The notes under the pieces: generated by a model | Database searches by the model: none | Told to the model about the DNA's origin: nothing | What the model saw: only the letters and a program-made list of their open reading frames with translations | Position numbers and translations under genes: made by a program | NCBI GenBank assembly: GCA_050736615.1 | Contig: JBOHWL010000136.1 | Span: 17,443 to 81,442, forward strand | Direction of reading: 5' to 3' | Source of the DNA: JBOHWJ01 sp050736615 | Lineage (GTDB): Bacteria > Desulfobacterota > Binatia > Binatales > Binataceae | Length of the DNA: 64,000 nucleotides | Shown: one piece after another, positions 24,525 to 33,152 of the stretch | Position numbering within the stretch: the first letter of the stretch is position 1 | How the letters are laid out: the number at the start of each line of letters is the position of its first letter

Positions 24525-24586
24525 TACGTCCTTCAAACATTTGTTGATTGGCTGCGGCCGGCCTTGCCGCTGGGGAGCAACCCCTT

Positions 24587-24946
24587 TTATTCAACGACAA
24601 TTGTCATTTTCATGGTCGTGTGGCCGATCCCGCGGTAGTGATCGCAAATCACCTTGAATGTCCCCGTGGTGGTGGGAGTGACGGTCACCATCGTAAGCCG
24701 CTCCGGCCGGATGTCGGTGTCGATTTTCAACGGCCGTGCAAAGAACCCATGCACCGCGTCCGTGCTGGTCAGTTGCAGCCGCACGGTCTCGCCTTTTTTG
24801 AGAATTATCTGACCGGGGCTGAATTGAAATCTGTGGGCCGTAATCTTCACGACCGGCGGCGGTGCCACGGTGTTCGCCCGTCCGAGCGCGGGGATTGCCA
24901 ACGCGGCGGCGAAAGTGAACGCGCCGAGTGTTGTGGTCGGCCTCAT
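24587..24946 (-). CDS. Exported cupredoxin-domain protein
   Basis: A protein of 119 residues with an N-terminal signal peptide (residues 1-24, ending LGRAN) and one cupredoxin domain of the CoxII/nitrosocyanin-like kind. Copper ligands are visible: H66 in DAVHGFF, then C101, H109 and M112 in CDHYRGIGHTTM. FQFSPGQIILKKGETVRLQL is the typical opening strand. It probably carries or senses electrons or copper in the periplasm. Its ATG overlaps the metallophosphoesterase stop codon (ATGA), so the two are translationally coupled. Confidence 0.87.
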   Translation of the reverse strand: MRPTTTLGAFTFAAALAIPALGRANTVAPPPVVKITAHRFQFSPGQIILKKGETVRLQLTSTDAVHGFFARPLKIDTDIRPERLTMVTVTPTTTGTFKVICDHYRGIGHTTMKMTIVVE

Positions 24947-25929
24947 GCGATTACTCCTGATTTGGCTAGTTGTTGCATTCCGCAGGTGCCCGAAAATTCA
25001 CGGAGGCTGAGCTCGACGTCGCTGATCGTGAGCGCTGGACCGTCGCCGCTAACCTCTCGAATGCCGAGATTTTTGAATGGTTGATGCGCATCGAAGGCGA
25101 CTGGTTTGCGGTCGCCCGTTTGCGACGCATCAGGAAAGGCGAAGATCAGGGAACGGGCGGCATAATGGCGTGCGCGCCCGTCCTGATGAAAATTGCGACG
25201 GTGAATATGGCCGTATAGCACCGTGACATTTTCATACGCCGCCAACGCCTTCATCACATCATCGCCGTCGCTGGTGAACCACTCCCATTCGGGTTTGAGA
25301 TCGAACAGCGGCCTGTGCGTGAAAACGATAATCGGAGTGGCGAGCGGATAACGCGACAGGTCGCGTTTGAGCCACGCCAATTGTTCAGTCCCGACCTCCG
25401 GACGGCCGCGCGAAACGTTGTCGAGTGCGACGAAGTGGACGCCACGGTGATCGAATGAATAATGCGGTTCCCCGGAGTGCTCGCGGTACAGCTTGCCGCC
25501 GTCCAAAGCGGCATCGTTCTCGCCCGGAACCCATCGCAGTATCGGCACTTTGAGTCCGCTCGCGATTGATTTGAAGGTTCGCATCCGCGCGGCGTGAACT
25601 TCGCGGCTCTCGGCGTCATGCGTCAAATCGCCAGTGAAAATCACCAGCTCAGGCGCCTTAGGCATGCGCTTCACCATCTTTACGGCGCGCTCGAAAGCTT
25701 GCGTGCCGAGCGGGTCGGGCGGCCCATTGAAACCCACGTGCGTGTCGCTGAATTGCGCGAAGCTGAAGGAACCCGGCGCCTCGCCATTCGAGGCGCGAAG
25801 CACCTGCTTGGCCATCGTGCCCGCCACCGATTTGCCCGCTAATGCGTTTCCCACCGTGTAAAGCGCCCCAATTCCGAGCGAAGTGCCGGCCACGCGCAAA
25901 AAAGAGCGCCGGTCGATTGGTTTGTTCAT
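24943..25929 (-). CDS. Tat-exported metallophosphoesterase
   Basis: A protein of 328 residues. Residues 4-40 form a twin-arginine signal (DRRSFLRVAGTSLGIGALYT). The calcineurin-like metal motifs follow: FAQFSDTHVGF, VIFTGDLTHDA, a GEND in place of the usual GNHD, FTHRPLF and VLYGHIHRRNFHQ. The enzyme binds two metals and hydrolyses phosphate esters in the periplasm. The open frame runs far upstream, but ATG 25929 with AAGGGG eight bases ahead is the natural start. It is divergent from the ECF sigma factor gene, which suggests it belongs to that regulon. Confidence 0.88.
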   Translation of the reverse strand: MNKPIDRRSFLRVAGTSLGIGALYTVGNALAGKSVAGTMAKQVLRASNGEAPGSFSFAQFSDTHVGFNGPPDPLGTQAFERAVKMVKRMPKAPELVIFTGDLTHDAESREVHAARMRTFKSIASGLKVPILRWVPGENDAALDGGKLYREHSGEPHYSFDHRGVHFVALDNVSRGRPEVGTEQLAWLKRDLSRYPLATPIIVFTHRPLFDLKPEWEWFTSDGDDVMKALAAYENVTVLYGHIHRRNFHQDGRARHYAARSLIFAFPDASQTGDRKPVAFDAHQPFKNLGIREVSGDGPALTISDVELSLREFSGTCGMQQLAKSGVIA

Positions 25930-26133
25930 CGGTTCACCCCTTAGAGTTACGCGCGGAACCCGGCTCCGAATGGATTCCATCGCCACGCCTCGCGCTGTAA
26001 AGTCATCGCGCTGCAGAGTGATGAGACCGGTTGCGCTCGCGAATATTCCCGTCGGCGGCGCCGACCGGCCGCCCGGAATAAAATCGCTGTAGCGACGGTC
26101 TCGTTGCTTAAGGGTGGAAGCCGATCCATCAAG

Positions 26134-26698
26134 GTGGATCATCGAGTGCCCGAACGTGATAACCCGGCGCGGTTCGAGCAGGCCGTTCTGCCGCATCTCG
26201 ATGCCGCCTACAATCTGGCGCGATGGCTGATGCGCGACGATCACGACGCTCAGGACGCAGTGCAGGATGCGTGTGTGCGCGCACTGCGTTTTTTTGGGAG
26301 TTTGCGCGGCGGCGACAGCCGCGTATGGCTGCTGGCGATCGTGCGCAATGTTTGTTACACACGCCTGACCAGTGGCCGTGCGAGGGAGCATGACGCCAGC
26401 TTTGACGAGGAGCTGCACGCCACAGACACGGTCGCGGGTGATAATCCGGAACCTGCTGATGCGCGCGCGCGACGATCGTGCGCTCCTGCAAGCCATCGAA
26501 AATCCGCCAGCCGAGTATCGCGAGCCGCTGGTGTTACGCGAGCTGGAAGGGCTTTCCTATAAGCAAATAGCCGAAGTGGCGGCGATGCCGATCGGCACCG
26601 TGATGCCACGCCTGGCGCGTGCGCGAAAACGGATAATGGCGGAGCTTCGCGTAATGGCGGAGCTTCGCGGCGTCGCCCGCAAAGGAGAGGTGGCGTGA
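26134..26698 (+). pseudogene. ECF sigma-70 factor, interrupted by a single-base frameshift
   Basis: The N-terminal half reads as sigma region 2 (FEQAVLPHLDAAYNLARWLM, DAQDAVQDACVRALRFF, SRVWLLAIVRNVCYTR). At about 26444, after residues DNPE, the frame is lost. Region 4 continues one base over as LLMRARDDRALLQAIE, EYREPLVLRELEGLSYKQIA and IGTVMPRLARARKRI. Skipping one C in GAACCTG restores a normal ECF sequence. The cause could be sequencing error, true inactivation or +1 frameshifting. The start is uncertain (GTG 26134 or 26146, or TTG 26104). The stop overlaps the anti-sigma GTG (GTGA). Confidence 0.75.
26634..26669 (+). repeat. Exact 18-base tandem duplication inside the sigma factor gene
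   Basis: TAATGGCGGAGCTTCGCG occurs twice in direct succession (26634-26651 and 26652-26669). It keeps the frame and gives the C-terminal residues MAELRVMAELRG after the sigma region 4 helix-turn-helix. It looks like recent slippage. Confidence 0.85.
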
Positions 26699-27480
26699 CC
26701 TGCGGCGAAGCGCGCGGCCTGCTCGACGCATACGCGGACGCCGAGCTCGAACTGATGCACAGCCTCGAACTGGAGCGCCATCTCGAGCAATGCGGCGAAT
26801 GCGTGCGCGCACGCGAGGATATTATTGCGACGCGCGAGGCGGTGCGCGGCGCCGCGCCTTACTACACGGCGCCGTTGGTCCTGTGTGAGCGTGTACGCGC
26901 ATTGTCCGGCCCCGCACGAACCTCAAGCAGGTTAAAGCGATGGATGCCGCGGGCGATAGAATGGCCGTGGCTGATCACCGCGGCGGCGGTGCTGGCCGCT
27001 GTCATCGTGATTGTGCGAGGATTCACGCCGCCGACGACCCCATCGCCGCGCCTGGTAGCCAGCGAAGCCGTCGCCAGCCACGTGCGCTCGCTGATGGCCA
27101 ATCATCTGGCCGATGTCGTGTCCTCGAATCAGCATACGGTCAAGCCGTGGTTTGATGGCAAGCTGGATTTCGCGCCAATCGTCGAAGATTTGGCGCGCGA
27201 GGGGTTTCCTTTGAGCGGCGGCCGGCTCGATTACTTCGATGGTCATCCGGTGGCGGCGCTAGTTTACCGCCGCCGCGCGCACGTCATCAATCTTTTCAGT
27301 TGGCCCGCGTCGAAGCAGCCAGACAGCGTCGCAAAAGCCGAAGTGATACGCGGTTACAACGTTGTGCATTGGAACGACGCAGGCATGGCGTACTGCGCGG
27401 TATCGGATCTTGACCTGAACGAACTGCGTCAATTTGCCGGTCTTTTCGCGCAAGGAATGGCGCCCGCGCCGCCTGGCTAA
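26695..27480 (+). CDS. Zinc-finger anti-sigma factor, membrane-anchored
   Basis: A protein of 261 residues. The N-terminus has the ZAS motif H29-x3-C33-x2-C36 (ERHLEQCGECVRARED) in an anti-sigma helix bundle. One membrane helix lies at about residues 91-109 (PWLITAAAVLAAVIVIVRGF), and a periplasmic domain of about 150 residues ends the protein. That domain includes VKPWFDGKLDFAPIVEDLA and VAALVYRRRAHVINLFSWP, a form common in anti-sigma factors of this type. It should hold the upstream ECF sigma factor at the membrane and release it on an envelope signal. GTG start, GTGA overlap, with AAAGGAGAGG ahead. Confidence 0.88.
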   Translation: MTCGEARGLLDAYADAELELMHSLELERHLEQCGECVRAREDIIATREAVRGAAPYYTAPLVLCERVRALSGPARTSSRLKRWMPRAIEWPWLITAAAVLAAVIVIVRGFTPPTTPSPRLVASEAVASHVRSLMANHLADVVSSNQHTVKPWFDGKLDFAPIVEDLAREGFPLSGGRLDYFDGHPVAALVYRRRAHVINLFSWPASKQPDSVAKAEVIRGYNVVHWNDAGMAYCAVSDLDLNELRQFAGLFAQGMAPAPPG

Positions 27481-27510
27481 AGGCGCAAATCGACGATTCC
27501 GTGCGCCTTT
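27479..27510. terminator. Bidirectional terminator-like hairpin
   Basis: AAAGGCGCA (27479-27487, beginning inside the anti-sigma TAA) pairs perfectly with TGCGCCTTT (27502-27510) across a 14-base loop. The A and T tails give termination potential for both the anti-sigma gene and the convergent smpB. Confidence 0.65.
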
Positions 27511-27563
27511 CCACGCCCGGCACTTTATAGCTTACGATCGCGGAACGACGTACGGGGCGTTTC

Positions 27564-28052
27564 CTAACGGTTGCGGGCTTTGAGCATTCGTTCGATCTCG
27601 CGGCGGCTGGTTTTACGCGCGATCGCCTCGCGCTTGTCGTACAGCCGTTTGCCCTTGGCCAAGGCCAGTTCGACCTTGGCGCGGCCGTCCTTGAAGTAAA
27701 TTTTCAGCGGCACCAACGAATAGCCCCGCTCGCGCACGCGGCCCCACAACCGATTGATTTCGCGCCGATGCATCAGCAGCTTGCGCGGCCGCATTTCCGC
27801 ATGGCTGAATTGGCCAGCCGGCGCATAAGCCGAGATATGCACGCCATTGAGAAAGGCTTCGCCGTTTTTTATGCGCGCGTAACTGTCGCGCAGGTTGGCG
27901 CGATGCGCGCGCAGTGATTTTACTTCAGTGCCGGTCAACGCAAGTCCCGCCTCGACTGATTCCTCAATAAAGAAGTCGTGTCGAGCTTTGCGATTCTCGG
28001 CCACCAGATCGTAGCCGTCGCTGTTCTTAGGTGCTTGCCGCTGACGCGCCAT
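27564..28052 (-). CDS. smpB: SmpB, tmRNA-binding protein
   Basis: A protein of 162 residues. Family signatures are ENRKARHDFFIEESVEAGLA, LTGTEVKSLRAHRANLRDSY, GEAFLNGVHISAY and the basic C-terminal tail (LALAKGKRLYDKREAIARKT) that enters the decoding site. It binds tmRNA and rescues stalled ribosomes. The N-terminus is slightly extended (MARQRQAPKNSDGYDLVAEN). No ssrA gene was recognised in this window. Confidence 0.95.
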   Translation of the reverse strand: MARQRQAPKNSDGYDLVAENRKARHDFFIEESVEAGLALTGTEVKSLRAHRANLRDSYARIKNGEAFLNGVHISAYAPAGQFSHAEMRPRKLLMHRREINRLWGRVRERGYSLVPLKIYFKDGRAKVELALAKGKRLYDKREAIARKTSRREIERMLKARNR

Positions 28053-28210
28053 TACGTCCCAGAGTTTACCGTGAGAATTGACGCGGCAATAGCCGGATGC
28101 GAGCCATCACTCCGCGGCGTGTCACTAGCGAAGCGCGTTTCGCGCGAAGCGAGCAAAGCCGTCCGCGGCGTGCGCAGCCGGCGTAGACGGCAATTGCGAA
28201 TCTGAAGCGC

Positions 28211-29356
28211 TCACCATAATTGCGTGCTGGCAATCCGCGCACCCTCGGCCATTGATTTCAATTTCGCCCATGCCACGCCGCCGTCCACGCGCGAGGTGCC
28301 GGCAATCGTGCCGAAACCGCAATCCGTGCCGGCGATCACGTTTTCGCGGCCAACCACGTTGGCGATATTCTGGATACGCTGCGCCACCAGTTCGGGATGC
28401 TCGATGAAGTTGGTCACGGAATCGATTACCCCCGGGATCAGCAGCTTGCCGTCAGGCAGTTTGACGTCCTTGAACACGGCCCATTCATGCTCATGGCGCG
28501 GGTTCGAAGCTTCATACGAAATTGCCATCGGACGCGCCTTCAGGACGATATCGATGATGTCGCGCAGTGCGACATCGTGATGATGCGGTCCTTCGTAGTT
28601 TCCCCAACAAAGGTGTAGCCGCGCACGATCGGGCGGAATATCGGCCAGCGCATGATTGAGTGCCTCGATGTGCATTTCGATGGTCTTGCGGAACTCGGCG
28701 AGGCTCTGGTCCCTGAATTGGATATGACGGCTCATCGCGAGGTCGGGGCAATCCACCTGCAGGATGAAACCCGCCTGGTGAATGGCGTCGTATTCAACCT
28801 TCATCGCTTCGGCGATGGCGCGGATATAAGCCTCATGACTCGGATAATGGCTGTTGCTCAGGAAAAAACTCACCACACCCGGTGAAGCGGCACTGATGAA
28901 GGCTTCCTCAACTTTGGCCCCGTTGAGCGCGGCCTTGAGATTATCGATATCGGTGCGGACCGGTATACGATTGCGATAGACAAGCGGACCGGTACAGGCG
29001 GGGCGTTTCAATCCGCCAATCCCACTCGAGCGGCCGCCACGTTTGGTGAATTCGGGGAAATCGACCAGGTCCGCGGCCCACAACTGAGCGCTCTTTTCGC
29101 CGCCGAATCCGCTTAGCCGATCCTTGACGTAGGTCGAATAGGAAGGCTTGCTCATCTCGCCGTCATTCACGATATCCACGCCGGTTTCGGCCTGCTTGCG
29201 GACTATCTCCCCGACGGCGGTTTTAACCCGCGCATCGAAAGCCCCGGCGTCGGCCAACTCACCCGCCTCTTTGGCGCGCAACCGCGTGAAAAGGTCATCG
29301 GGCCGCGGGAGGCTGCCGGTGTGCGTGGTCAGAATCCGCTGGCTGCTACGCTTCAT
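28211..29356 (-). CDS. Cobalamin-independent methionine synthase-like (MetE C-domain) protein
   Basis: A protein of 381 residues, the size of stand-alone MetE C-terminal-domain proteins. It opens with ILTTHTGSLPRP and has the zinc-site residues of the family: H and C in LHLCWGNYEGPHHHD, E in SYEASNPRHEHEW, and C in VIAGTDCGFGTIAG. Such proteins transfer methyl or other alkyl groups to thiols (methionine synthase cores, epoxyalkane:CoM transferases). The exact acceptor is unknown. An AGGAGG ribosome site six bases ahead of the ATG suggests strong translation. It is monocistronic as far as I can see. Confidence 0.87.
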   Translation of the reverse strand: MKRSSQRILTTHTGSLPRPDDLFTRLRAKEAGELADAGAFDARVKTAVGEIVRKQAETGVDIVNDGEMSKPSYSTYVKDRLSGFGGEKSAQLWAADLVDFPEFTKRGGRSSGIGGLKRPACTGPLVYRNRIPVRTDIDNLKAALNGAKVEEAFISAASPGVVSFFLSNSHYPSHEAYIRAIAEAMKVEYDAIHQAGFILQVDCPDLAMSRHIQFRDQSLAEFRKTIEMHIEALNHALADIPPDRARLHLCWGNYEGPHHHDVALRDIIDIVLKARPMAISYEASNPRHEHEWAVFKDVKLPDGKLLIPGVIDSVTNFIEHPELVAQRIQNIANVVGRENVIAGTDCGFGTIAGTSRVDGGVAWAKLKSMAEGARIASTQLW

Positions 29357-29531
29357 GGGGTCCTCCTAACCACGCGCCGGGACGCGCTCATCGCGCGCCA
29401 CACGTTAAACCACTCTTTCCGAATCGGCAACGCAAACCAAGGTCGTCGCGATCGCTGACCAACGGTGGGTCAAAGAGCCGCATATTGCAAACGCATCCGG
29501 CGCCGCGGGGTTCGAGCCGGACAGTCGTTGC

Positions 29532-29801
29532 TTATTGAGTGAAGCCGAGTTCCTTCAGCCGGGCGCGGGCTTCCTCGGCGCAGTCCGCGTGCACCATCAG
29601 GCGCGCTTCGATCGCCACCGTGCTGCCGAGCATGCGGGAGGATTCATCATCGAAAATAAAAGTTTCGATACCGCCGCCCTCGAGCAGATCGCGCGCCATT
29701 CGCACCTGCATCGCATCGATACTGACGAAAACCTGCTCAAGTTTTTGATTCTGATCGTTGTCGTAGTCGGTCATAGAAGCCTTGCTCAAATCGCCGCTCA
29801 T
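29532..29801 (-). CDS. DUF2007-family small protein
   Basis: A protein of 89 residues from ATG 29801, whose first bases overlap the dedA stop (ATGA), or 80 residues from ATG 29774. The conserved stretch is QVFVSIDAMQVRMARDLLEG, GGIETFIFDDESSRMLGSTV and the C-terminal HADCAEEARARLKELGF. This matches DUF2007 (putative signal-transducing protein, a ferredoxin-like small domain). Its role in cells is not established. The overlap indicates co-translation with DedA. Confidence 0.8.
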   Translation of the reverse strand: MSGDLSKASMTDYDNDQNQKLEQVFVSIDAMQVRMARDLLEGGGIETFIFDDESSRMLGSTVAIEARLMVHADCAEEARARLKELGFTQ

Positions 29802-30439
29802 CGCTCCGCGGCACTGCCGCGTCCGAAGACGACGCCCCTTATCCGATTGTAGATGATAGCCAGTAGCGCGGCGATCAGTAACAGTGCGATGAACCCGTCG
29901 AAGCGATGGAAGTAAGGTCCCAGGGTGTCCCAATGCTGGCCCAGCTTCATGCCGATCCATGCCAGCACCAGGCACCAGATATAGGAACCGGCCAAGGTGT
30001 ACAGCGTGAACGGCAGCAATTTCATTCGCGCCACTCCGGCCGGCAGCGCAATAAAGGTCCGTACCGCCGGCAACAGGCGGCTGATGAAAACCGCGGGCCC
30101 GCCCCAACGCGCGAAAAAACGATCGGCTAGCTCGAGTTCATGCGGCGCGATTAGGACGTAACGGCCATAACGTTCCAGCAACCAGCGCCCGCCGCTGGCA
30201 CCGACATAATAGGCCAGATAAGAACCGAGCAGGCATCCGAACGCACCGCCGAGCGCGACCAATTGCAGATTGAAACGGCCGGCCGACACCAGGTATCCCG
30301 CAAACGGCATGGTTATCTCGGACGGCAGCGGGACGCAGGCGCTCTCCACGGCCATAAGCAGGATAATCCCGCCGTAGCCGAGCGTCGAAATAACCGCGAT
30401 AATGATCGCGGAAATGCCGCTCATGAGCTCGTCAATCAT
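29798..30439 (-). CDS. DedA-family membrane protein (VTT/SNARE-associated fold)
   Basis: A protein of 213 residues. Typical features are an N-terminal helix (GGIILLMAVESACVPLPSEI), the family motif around PSEITMPFAGYLVSAGRFNL, GSYLAYYVGASGGRWLLERY, and the conserved FFARWGGPAVFISRLLPAVRTF with its functional Arg. Helices at the C-terminus (ALLLIAALLAII) complete the fold. DedA proteins scramble or flip undecaprenyl phosphate and phospholipids and support membrane-potential homeostasis. It precedes the DUF2007 gene with overlapping stop and start. Confidence 0.9.
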   Translation of the reverse strand: MIDELMSGISAIIIAVISTLGYGGIILLMAVESACVPLPSEITMPFAGYLVSAGRFNLQLVALGGAFGCLLGSYLAYYVGASGGRWLLERYGRYVLIAPHELELADRFFARWGGPAVFISRLLPAVRTFIALPAGVARMKLLPFTLYTLAGSYIWCLVLAWIGMKLGQHWDTLGPYFHRFDGFIALLLIAALLAIIYNRIRGVVFGRGSAAER

Positions 30440-30742
30440 GCGTCAACCCGGGTGCCTGGCATGGGTGAGCCGTAGGCCCGGCTCCCCACCTTGCCATGCG
30501 CGGCAAGCGGAAGCGAGGCGGCGCGGCGTGTTATCCGCGCTTGCGGCGGCGCGAACGTGGGCGAGGCTTATACATGGAAAAAAAAATGGACCGAGCGTTT
30601 GCATCCAGGGCGCAAAATGACTATTGCTAATGACTGTATATATGTTGATTTAACTTGACTGCATTCATCTTGATCGCGAGCCGATGAAAACCGGCCCGCG
30701 GTTATTTAAGCCGCTCGGACGGGCGAACCAACGAGGCAACTC
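30440..30742. other. Intergenic region upstream of citrate synthase, 303 bases
   Basis: Divergent spacing between dedA (minus) and gltA (plus). The left third is very GC-rich with short self-complementary stretches (30480-30560). The right third is AT-rich around TGACTGTATATATGTTGATTT and TTAACTTGACTGC (30632-30662) and probably contains the gltA promoter. I could not fix one -35/-10 pair with confidence. Confidence 0.45.
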
Positions 30743-32074
30743 ATGGCCAAGGACACACTGACGATCACGGACAACCGTACCGGCAAGCAGTACGAGGTTC
30801 CCATCGAGGAGGGCGGCGTGATCCGCGCCGCCGCCTTGCGCAATATCAAGGCCGCATCCGACGACTTCGGGCTGATGTCCTATGACCCGGCCTTTACCAA
30901 CACCGCCTCATGCCGGAGCAAGATCACGTTTATCGACGGCGAAAAAGGTATCTTACGCTATCGTGGCTATCCCATTGAGGAGCTGGCGGAAAAAAGCAAC
31001 TATCTCGAGGTCGCCTATCTCATCGTCAAGGGCGAATTGCCCGATCGCAAACATTTTGCCGCCTGGGAGCAGAACATCAAGATCCACACGATGGTGCATG
31101 AAAGCGTGCGCTCGTTCATGGGGGGCTTTCGCTACGACGCTCATCCGATGGGCATGCTGGTGGGCACCATCGGCGCGCTCTCAACCTTCTACCCCGACGC
31201 CAAGGAGATCGAGGATCTGGAATCGCGCCGCCTCCAGACCCGCCGCTTGATTGGCAAGCTGCCGACGCTGGCGGCCTGGGCTTATCGCCACGGGCGCGGC
31301 CTGCCCTACAACTATCCCGACAATGACTTCAGCTATACCGGGAATTTCCTTTCCATGTTGTTCAAGATGACGGAGCTTAAGTATAAGCCCGACCCCACGC
31401 TGGAGCGCGCGCTTGACGTGCTGTTCATCCTGCACGCCGATCATGAACAAAACTGTTCGGCCAACGCGATGCGCTCGGTGGGCAGTTCACAAGTGGACGC
31501 CTATTCCGCGGTGGCGGCGGCGACCGCCGCGCTCTACGGGCCGCTTCATGGCGGCGCCAACGAAGCGGTCATTCGGATGCTGATGGATATCGGCTCGCCG
31601 AAGAACGTGCCGGAGTTCATCAAGAAGGTCAAAGCGGGTGAACGACGCCTGATGGGTTTCGGCCATCGCGTGTACAAGAATTACGATCCGCGCGCCAAGA
31701 TCGTGAAGAAGACGGCCTACGAGGTGTTTGAGGTCACGGGCCGCAACCCGCTCATCGATATCTCGCTCGAGCTCGAGAAAATCGCACTTGAAGACGATTA
31801 TTTCGCATCACGCAAGCTTTATCCGAACGTCGATTTCTATACCGGCGTGACTTACCAGGCGATGGGCTTCCCGATGACGATGTTTCCGGTGTTGTTCGCG
31901 ATTCCGCGCACGTCCGGATGGATGGCGCAATGGGCCGAAATGGTCCGTGACCCGGAGCAGAAGATCGCTCGTCCGCGCCAGGTCTATGTCGGCGAGCAAA
32001 CGCGCCATTGGACCGCGATCGAAAGGCGCCCGGAACCGACCATGCGCGAGGACGCGGTCAGCGACCGTATCTGA
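30743..32074 (+). CDS. gltA: Citrate synthase
   Basis: A protein of 443 residues of the type II (hexameric, long) citrate synthase class. Landmarks are FIDGEKGILRYRGYPIEELA, the first catalytic His in ILHADHEQNCS, the second in LYGPLHGGANEAV, Asp in the late DFYTGVTYQAMGFP, and GFGHRVYKNYDPRA. It condenses acetyl-CoA with oxaloacetate to start the TCA cycle. A GAGG site six bases ahead supports the ATG. The last 25 residues (RPEPTMREDAVSDRI) extend slightly beyond the fold. It is monocistronic and followed by hairpins before a convergent gene. Confidence 0.95.
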   Translation: MAKDTLTITDNRTGKQYEVPIEEGGVIRAAALRNIKAASDDFGLMSYDPAFTNTASCRSKITFIDGEKGILRYRGYPIEELAEKSNYLEVAYLIVKGELPDRKHFAAWEQNIKIHTMVHESVRSFMGGFRYDAHPMGMLVGTIGALSTFYPDAKEIEDLESRRLQTRRLIGKLPTLAAWAYRHGRGLPYNYPDNDFSYTGNFLSMLFKMTELKYKPDPTLERALDVLFILHADHEQNCSANAMRSVGSSQVDAYSAVAAATAALYGPLHGGANEAVIRMLMDIGSPKNVPEFIKKVKAGERRLMGFGHRVYKNYDPRAKIVKKTAYEVFEVTGRNPLIDISLELEKIALEDDYFASRKLYPNVDFYTGVTYQAMGFPMTMFPVLFAIPRTSGWMAQWAEMVRDPEQKIARPRQVYVGEQTRHWTAIERRPEPTMREDAVSDRI

Positions 32075-32141
32075 GTGCGGTGCCCGGTGCCGCACGCGGC
32101 ATATGACCGTGGCAGCGCTGGCCGGCGACCGCATCGCGGAC

Positions 32142-32166
32142 CCGCGCCGCCAAACCGGCGGCGCGG
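32142..32166. terminator. Strong GC hairpin between convergent genes
   Basis: CCGCGCCGCC (32142-32151) and GGCGGCGCGG (32157-32166) form a perfect 10-base-pair stem with a 5-base loop. A second weaker hairpin (GTGCGG/CCGCAC, 32075-32095) lies right after the gltA stop. Neither has a T-run; the position between converging genes suggests transcription stopping or RNA end protection. Confidence 0.5.
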
Positions 32167-32198
32167 AAGCTTGTCCGAAGCCGCCGTCGTTTTCCCGA

Positions 32199-32654
32199 TT
32201 ACGAATTGACGGCCAGTGCCCGCTGGCGCCGCCGACGCCGACGCACGCGATTAGCCGTCATATGCTGCGCGCGGCTCGATTCCTTGAGGCGTAAACGGCC
32301 GAGCCCATGTCCTTCTCCCGTCGCCCGGCCCATCACTAGCCCGCTCAGCCGCTCACGCAAAATCTCAGGATTGATGCTAAGCGCGTCGCATACGCTGTCG
32401 AACGAAAAGGGATAGCCCGTACCGCGCGTGTTGACCCATTGGCCCGCTTCGGCAAAGGCACGCCGCTTACGCGCGTTACCCAAACGCTGCCAGCCCTGCA
32501 AAATATTGATCGCGTCGACCAACACCGCGAGCATCAGGCGCTGTTCGCTGCAGAGCCCTCCGCCACCCATCGCGGTGAAAAATTGACTTGGCAGGATTAC
32601 GTCGGTGAAGCCGAGGGAATCGGCCGCCTGCGCCATCTGATCCGCCTGATGCAT
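32199..32654 (-). CDS. Uncharacterised HTH-like protein (paralogue of 3582-4151)
   Basis: A protein of 151 residues. It shares the motif order of the gene at 3582-4151: VILPSQFFTAM, SEQRLMLAVLVDAINILQG, FAEAGQWVNTRG and PFSFDSVCDALSINPEILRERL, the last resembling a helix-turn-helix. The C-terminus is very basic (NRVRRRRRRQRALAVNS), which would suit nucleic-acid binding. An ATG with GAGGAG just ahead starts it. It is alone, convergent with gltA. The family is not recognised; two copies in one 64-kb window suggest a lineage-expanded group. Confidence 0.75.
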   Translation of the reverse strand: MHQADQMAQAADSLGFTDVILPSQFFTAMGGGGLCSEQRLMLAVLVDAINILQGWQRLGNARKRRAFAEAGQWVNTRGTGYPFSFDSVCDALSINPEILRERLSGLVMGRATGEGHGLGRLRLKESSRAQHMTANRVRRRRRRQRALAVNS

Positions 32655-33152
32655 CGCTCCTCGCCTCTCTTCGAGGGCCGGCCCCGATCTTCCGGATGTG
32701 AAAGAGTCGTCCGCCTTGTGCCCCCGCCTTGACCCACTTCTATCGGACAGACGTGGTATATGTAGCGCAGTGTAAGCAAGTATTCAAGTCTCATAACATC
32801 TAGAATTATCATTTTTCATTTCAGATTGCCGCATGTTTTCAATTTGCTATCAAGTTCGATTCCATACAGCGTCCATAATATCAAAAGAGCTTGAATAAAT
32901 CCCGGACGACGCAAAAGCAAGTAGAAAGGATGATAATGAGCAATGATAGGCGCTTGCACGAACGCTTATCAAATGAATCCTCTTGTTTGCACAAAAGAAG
33001 TCATGCCGACCGCGCCGGCCTGGAGCGCGCCGCACCGCACCTATGCTATTGTATACGAATCGCGCAATGGCTCGGATGTTATCGCGGGTGTGGGCGTCGA
33101 GGACGCGCCGGGTTGACGCGAGGGCAAGATCATCATCGCTGGGAAAGGTTGG
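32655..33152. other. AT-richer intergenic region upstream of ispG, 498 bases
   Basis: This contains divergent promoter space for the HTH-like gene (minus) and ispG (plus). Its middle (32750-32990) is AT-rich. TTGTATACGAATCG near 33047 could be part of the ispG promoter. Short frames here have poor codon use, and no RNA fold or repeat was recognised. Confidence 0.45.

Noticed and set aside
29509..29518. GGTTCGAGCC resembling a tRNA T-arm
   Set aside because: No acceptor, D or anticodon stem can be built around it.
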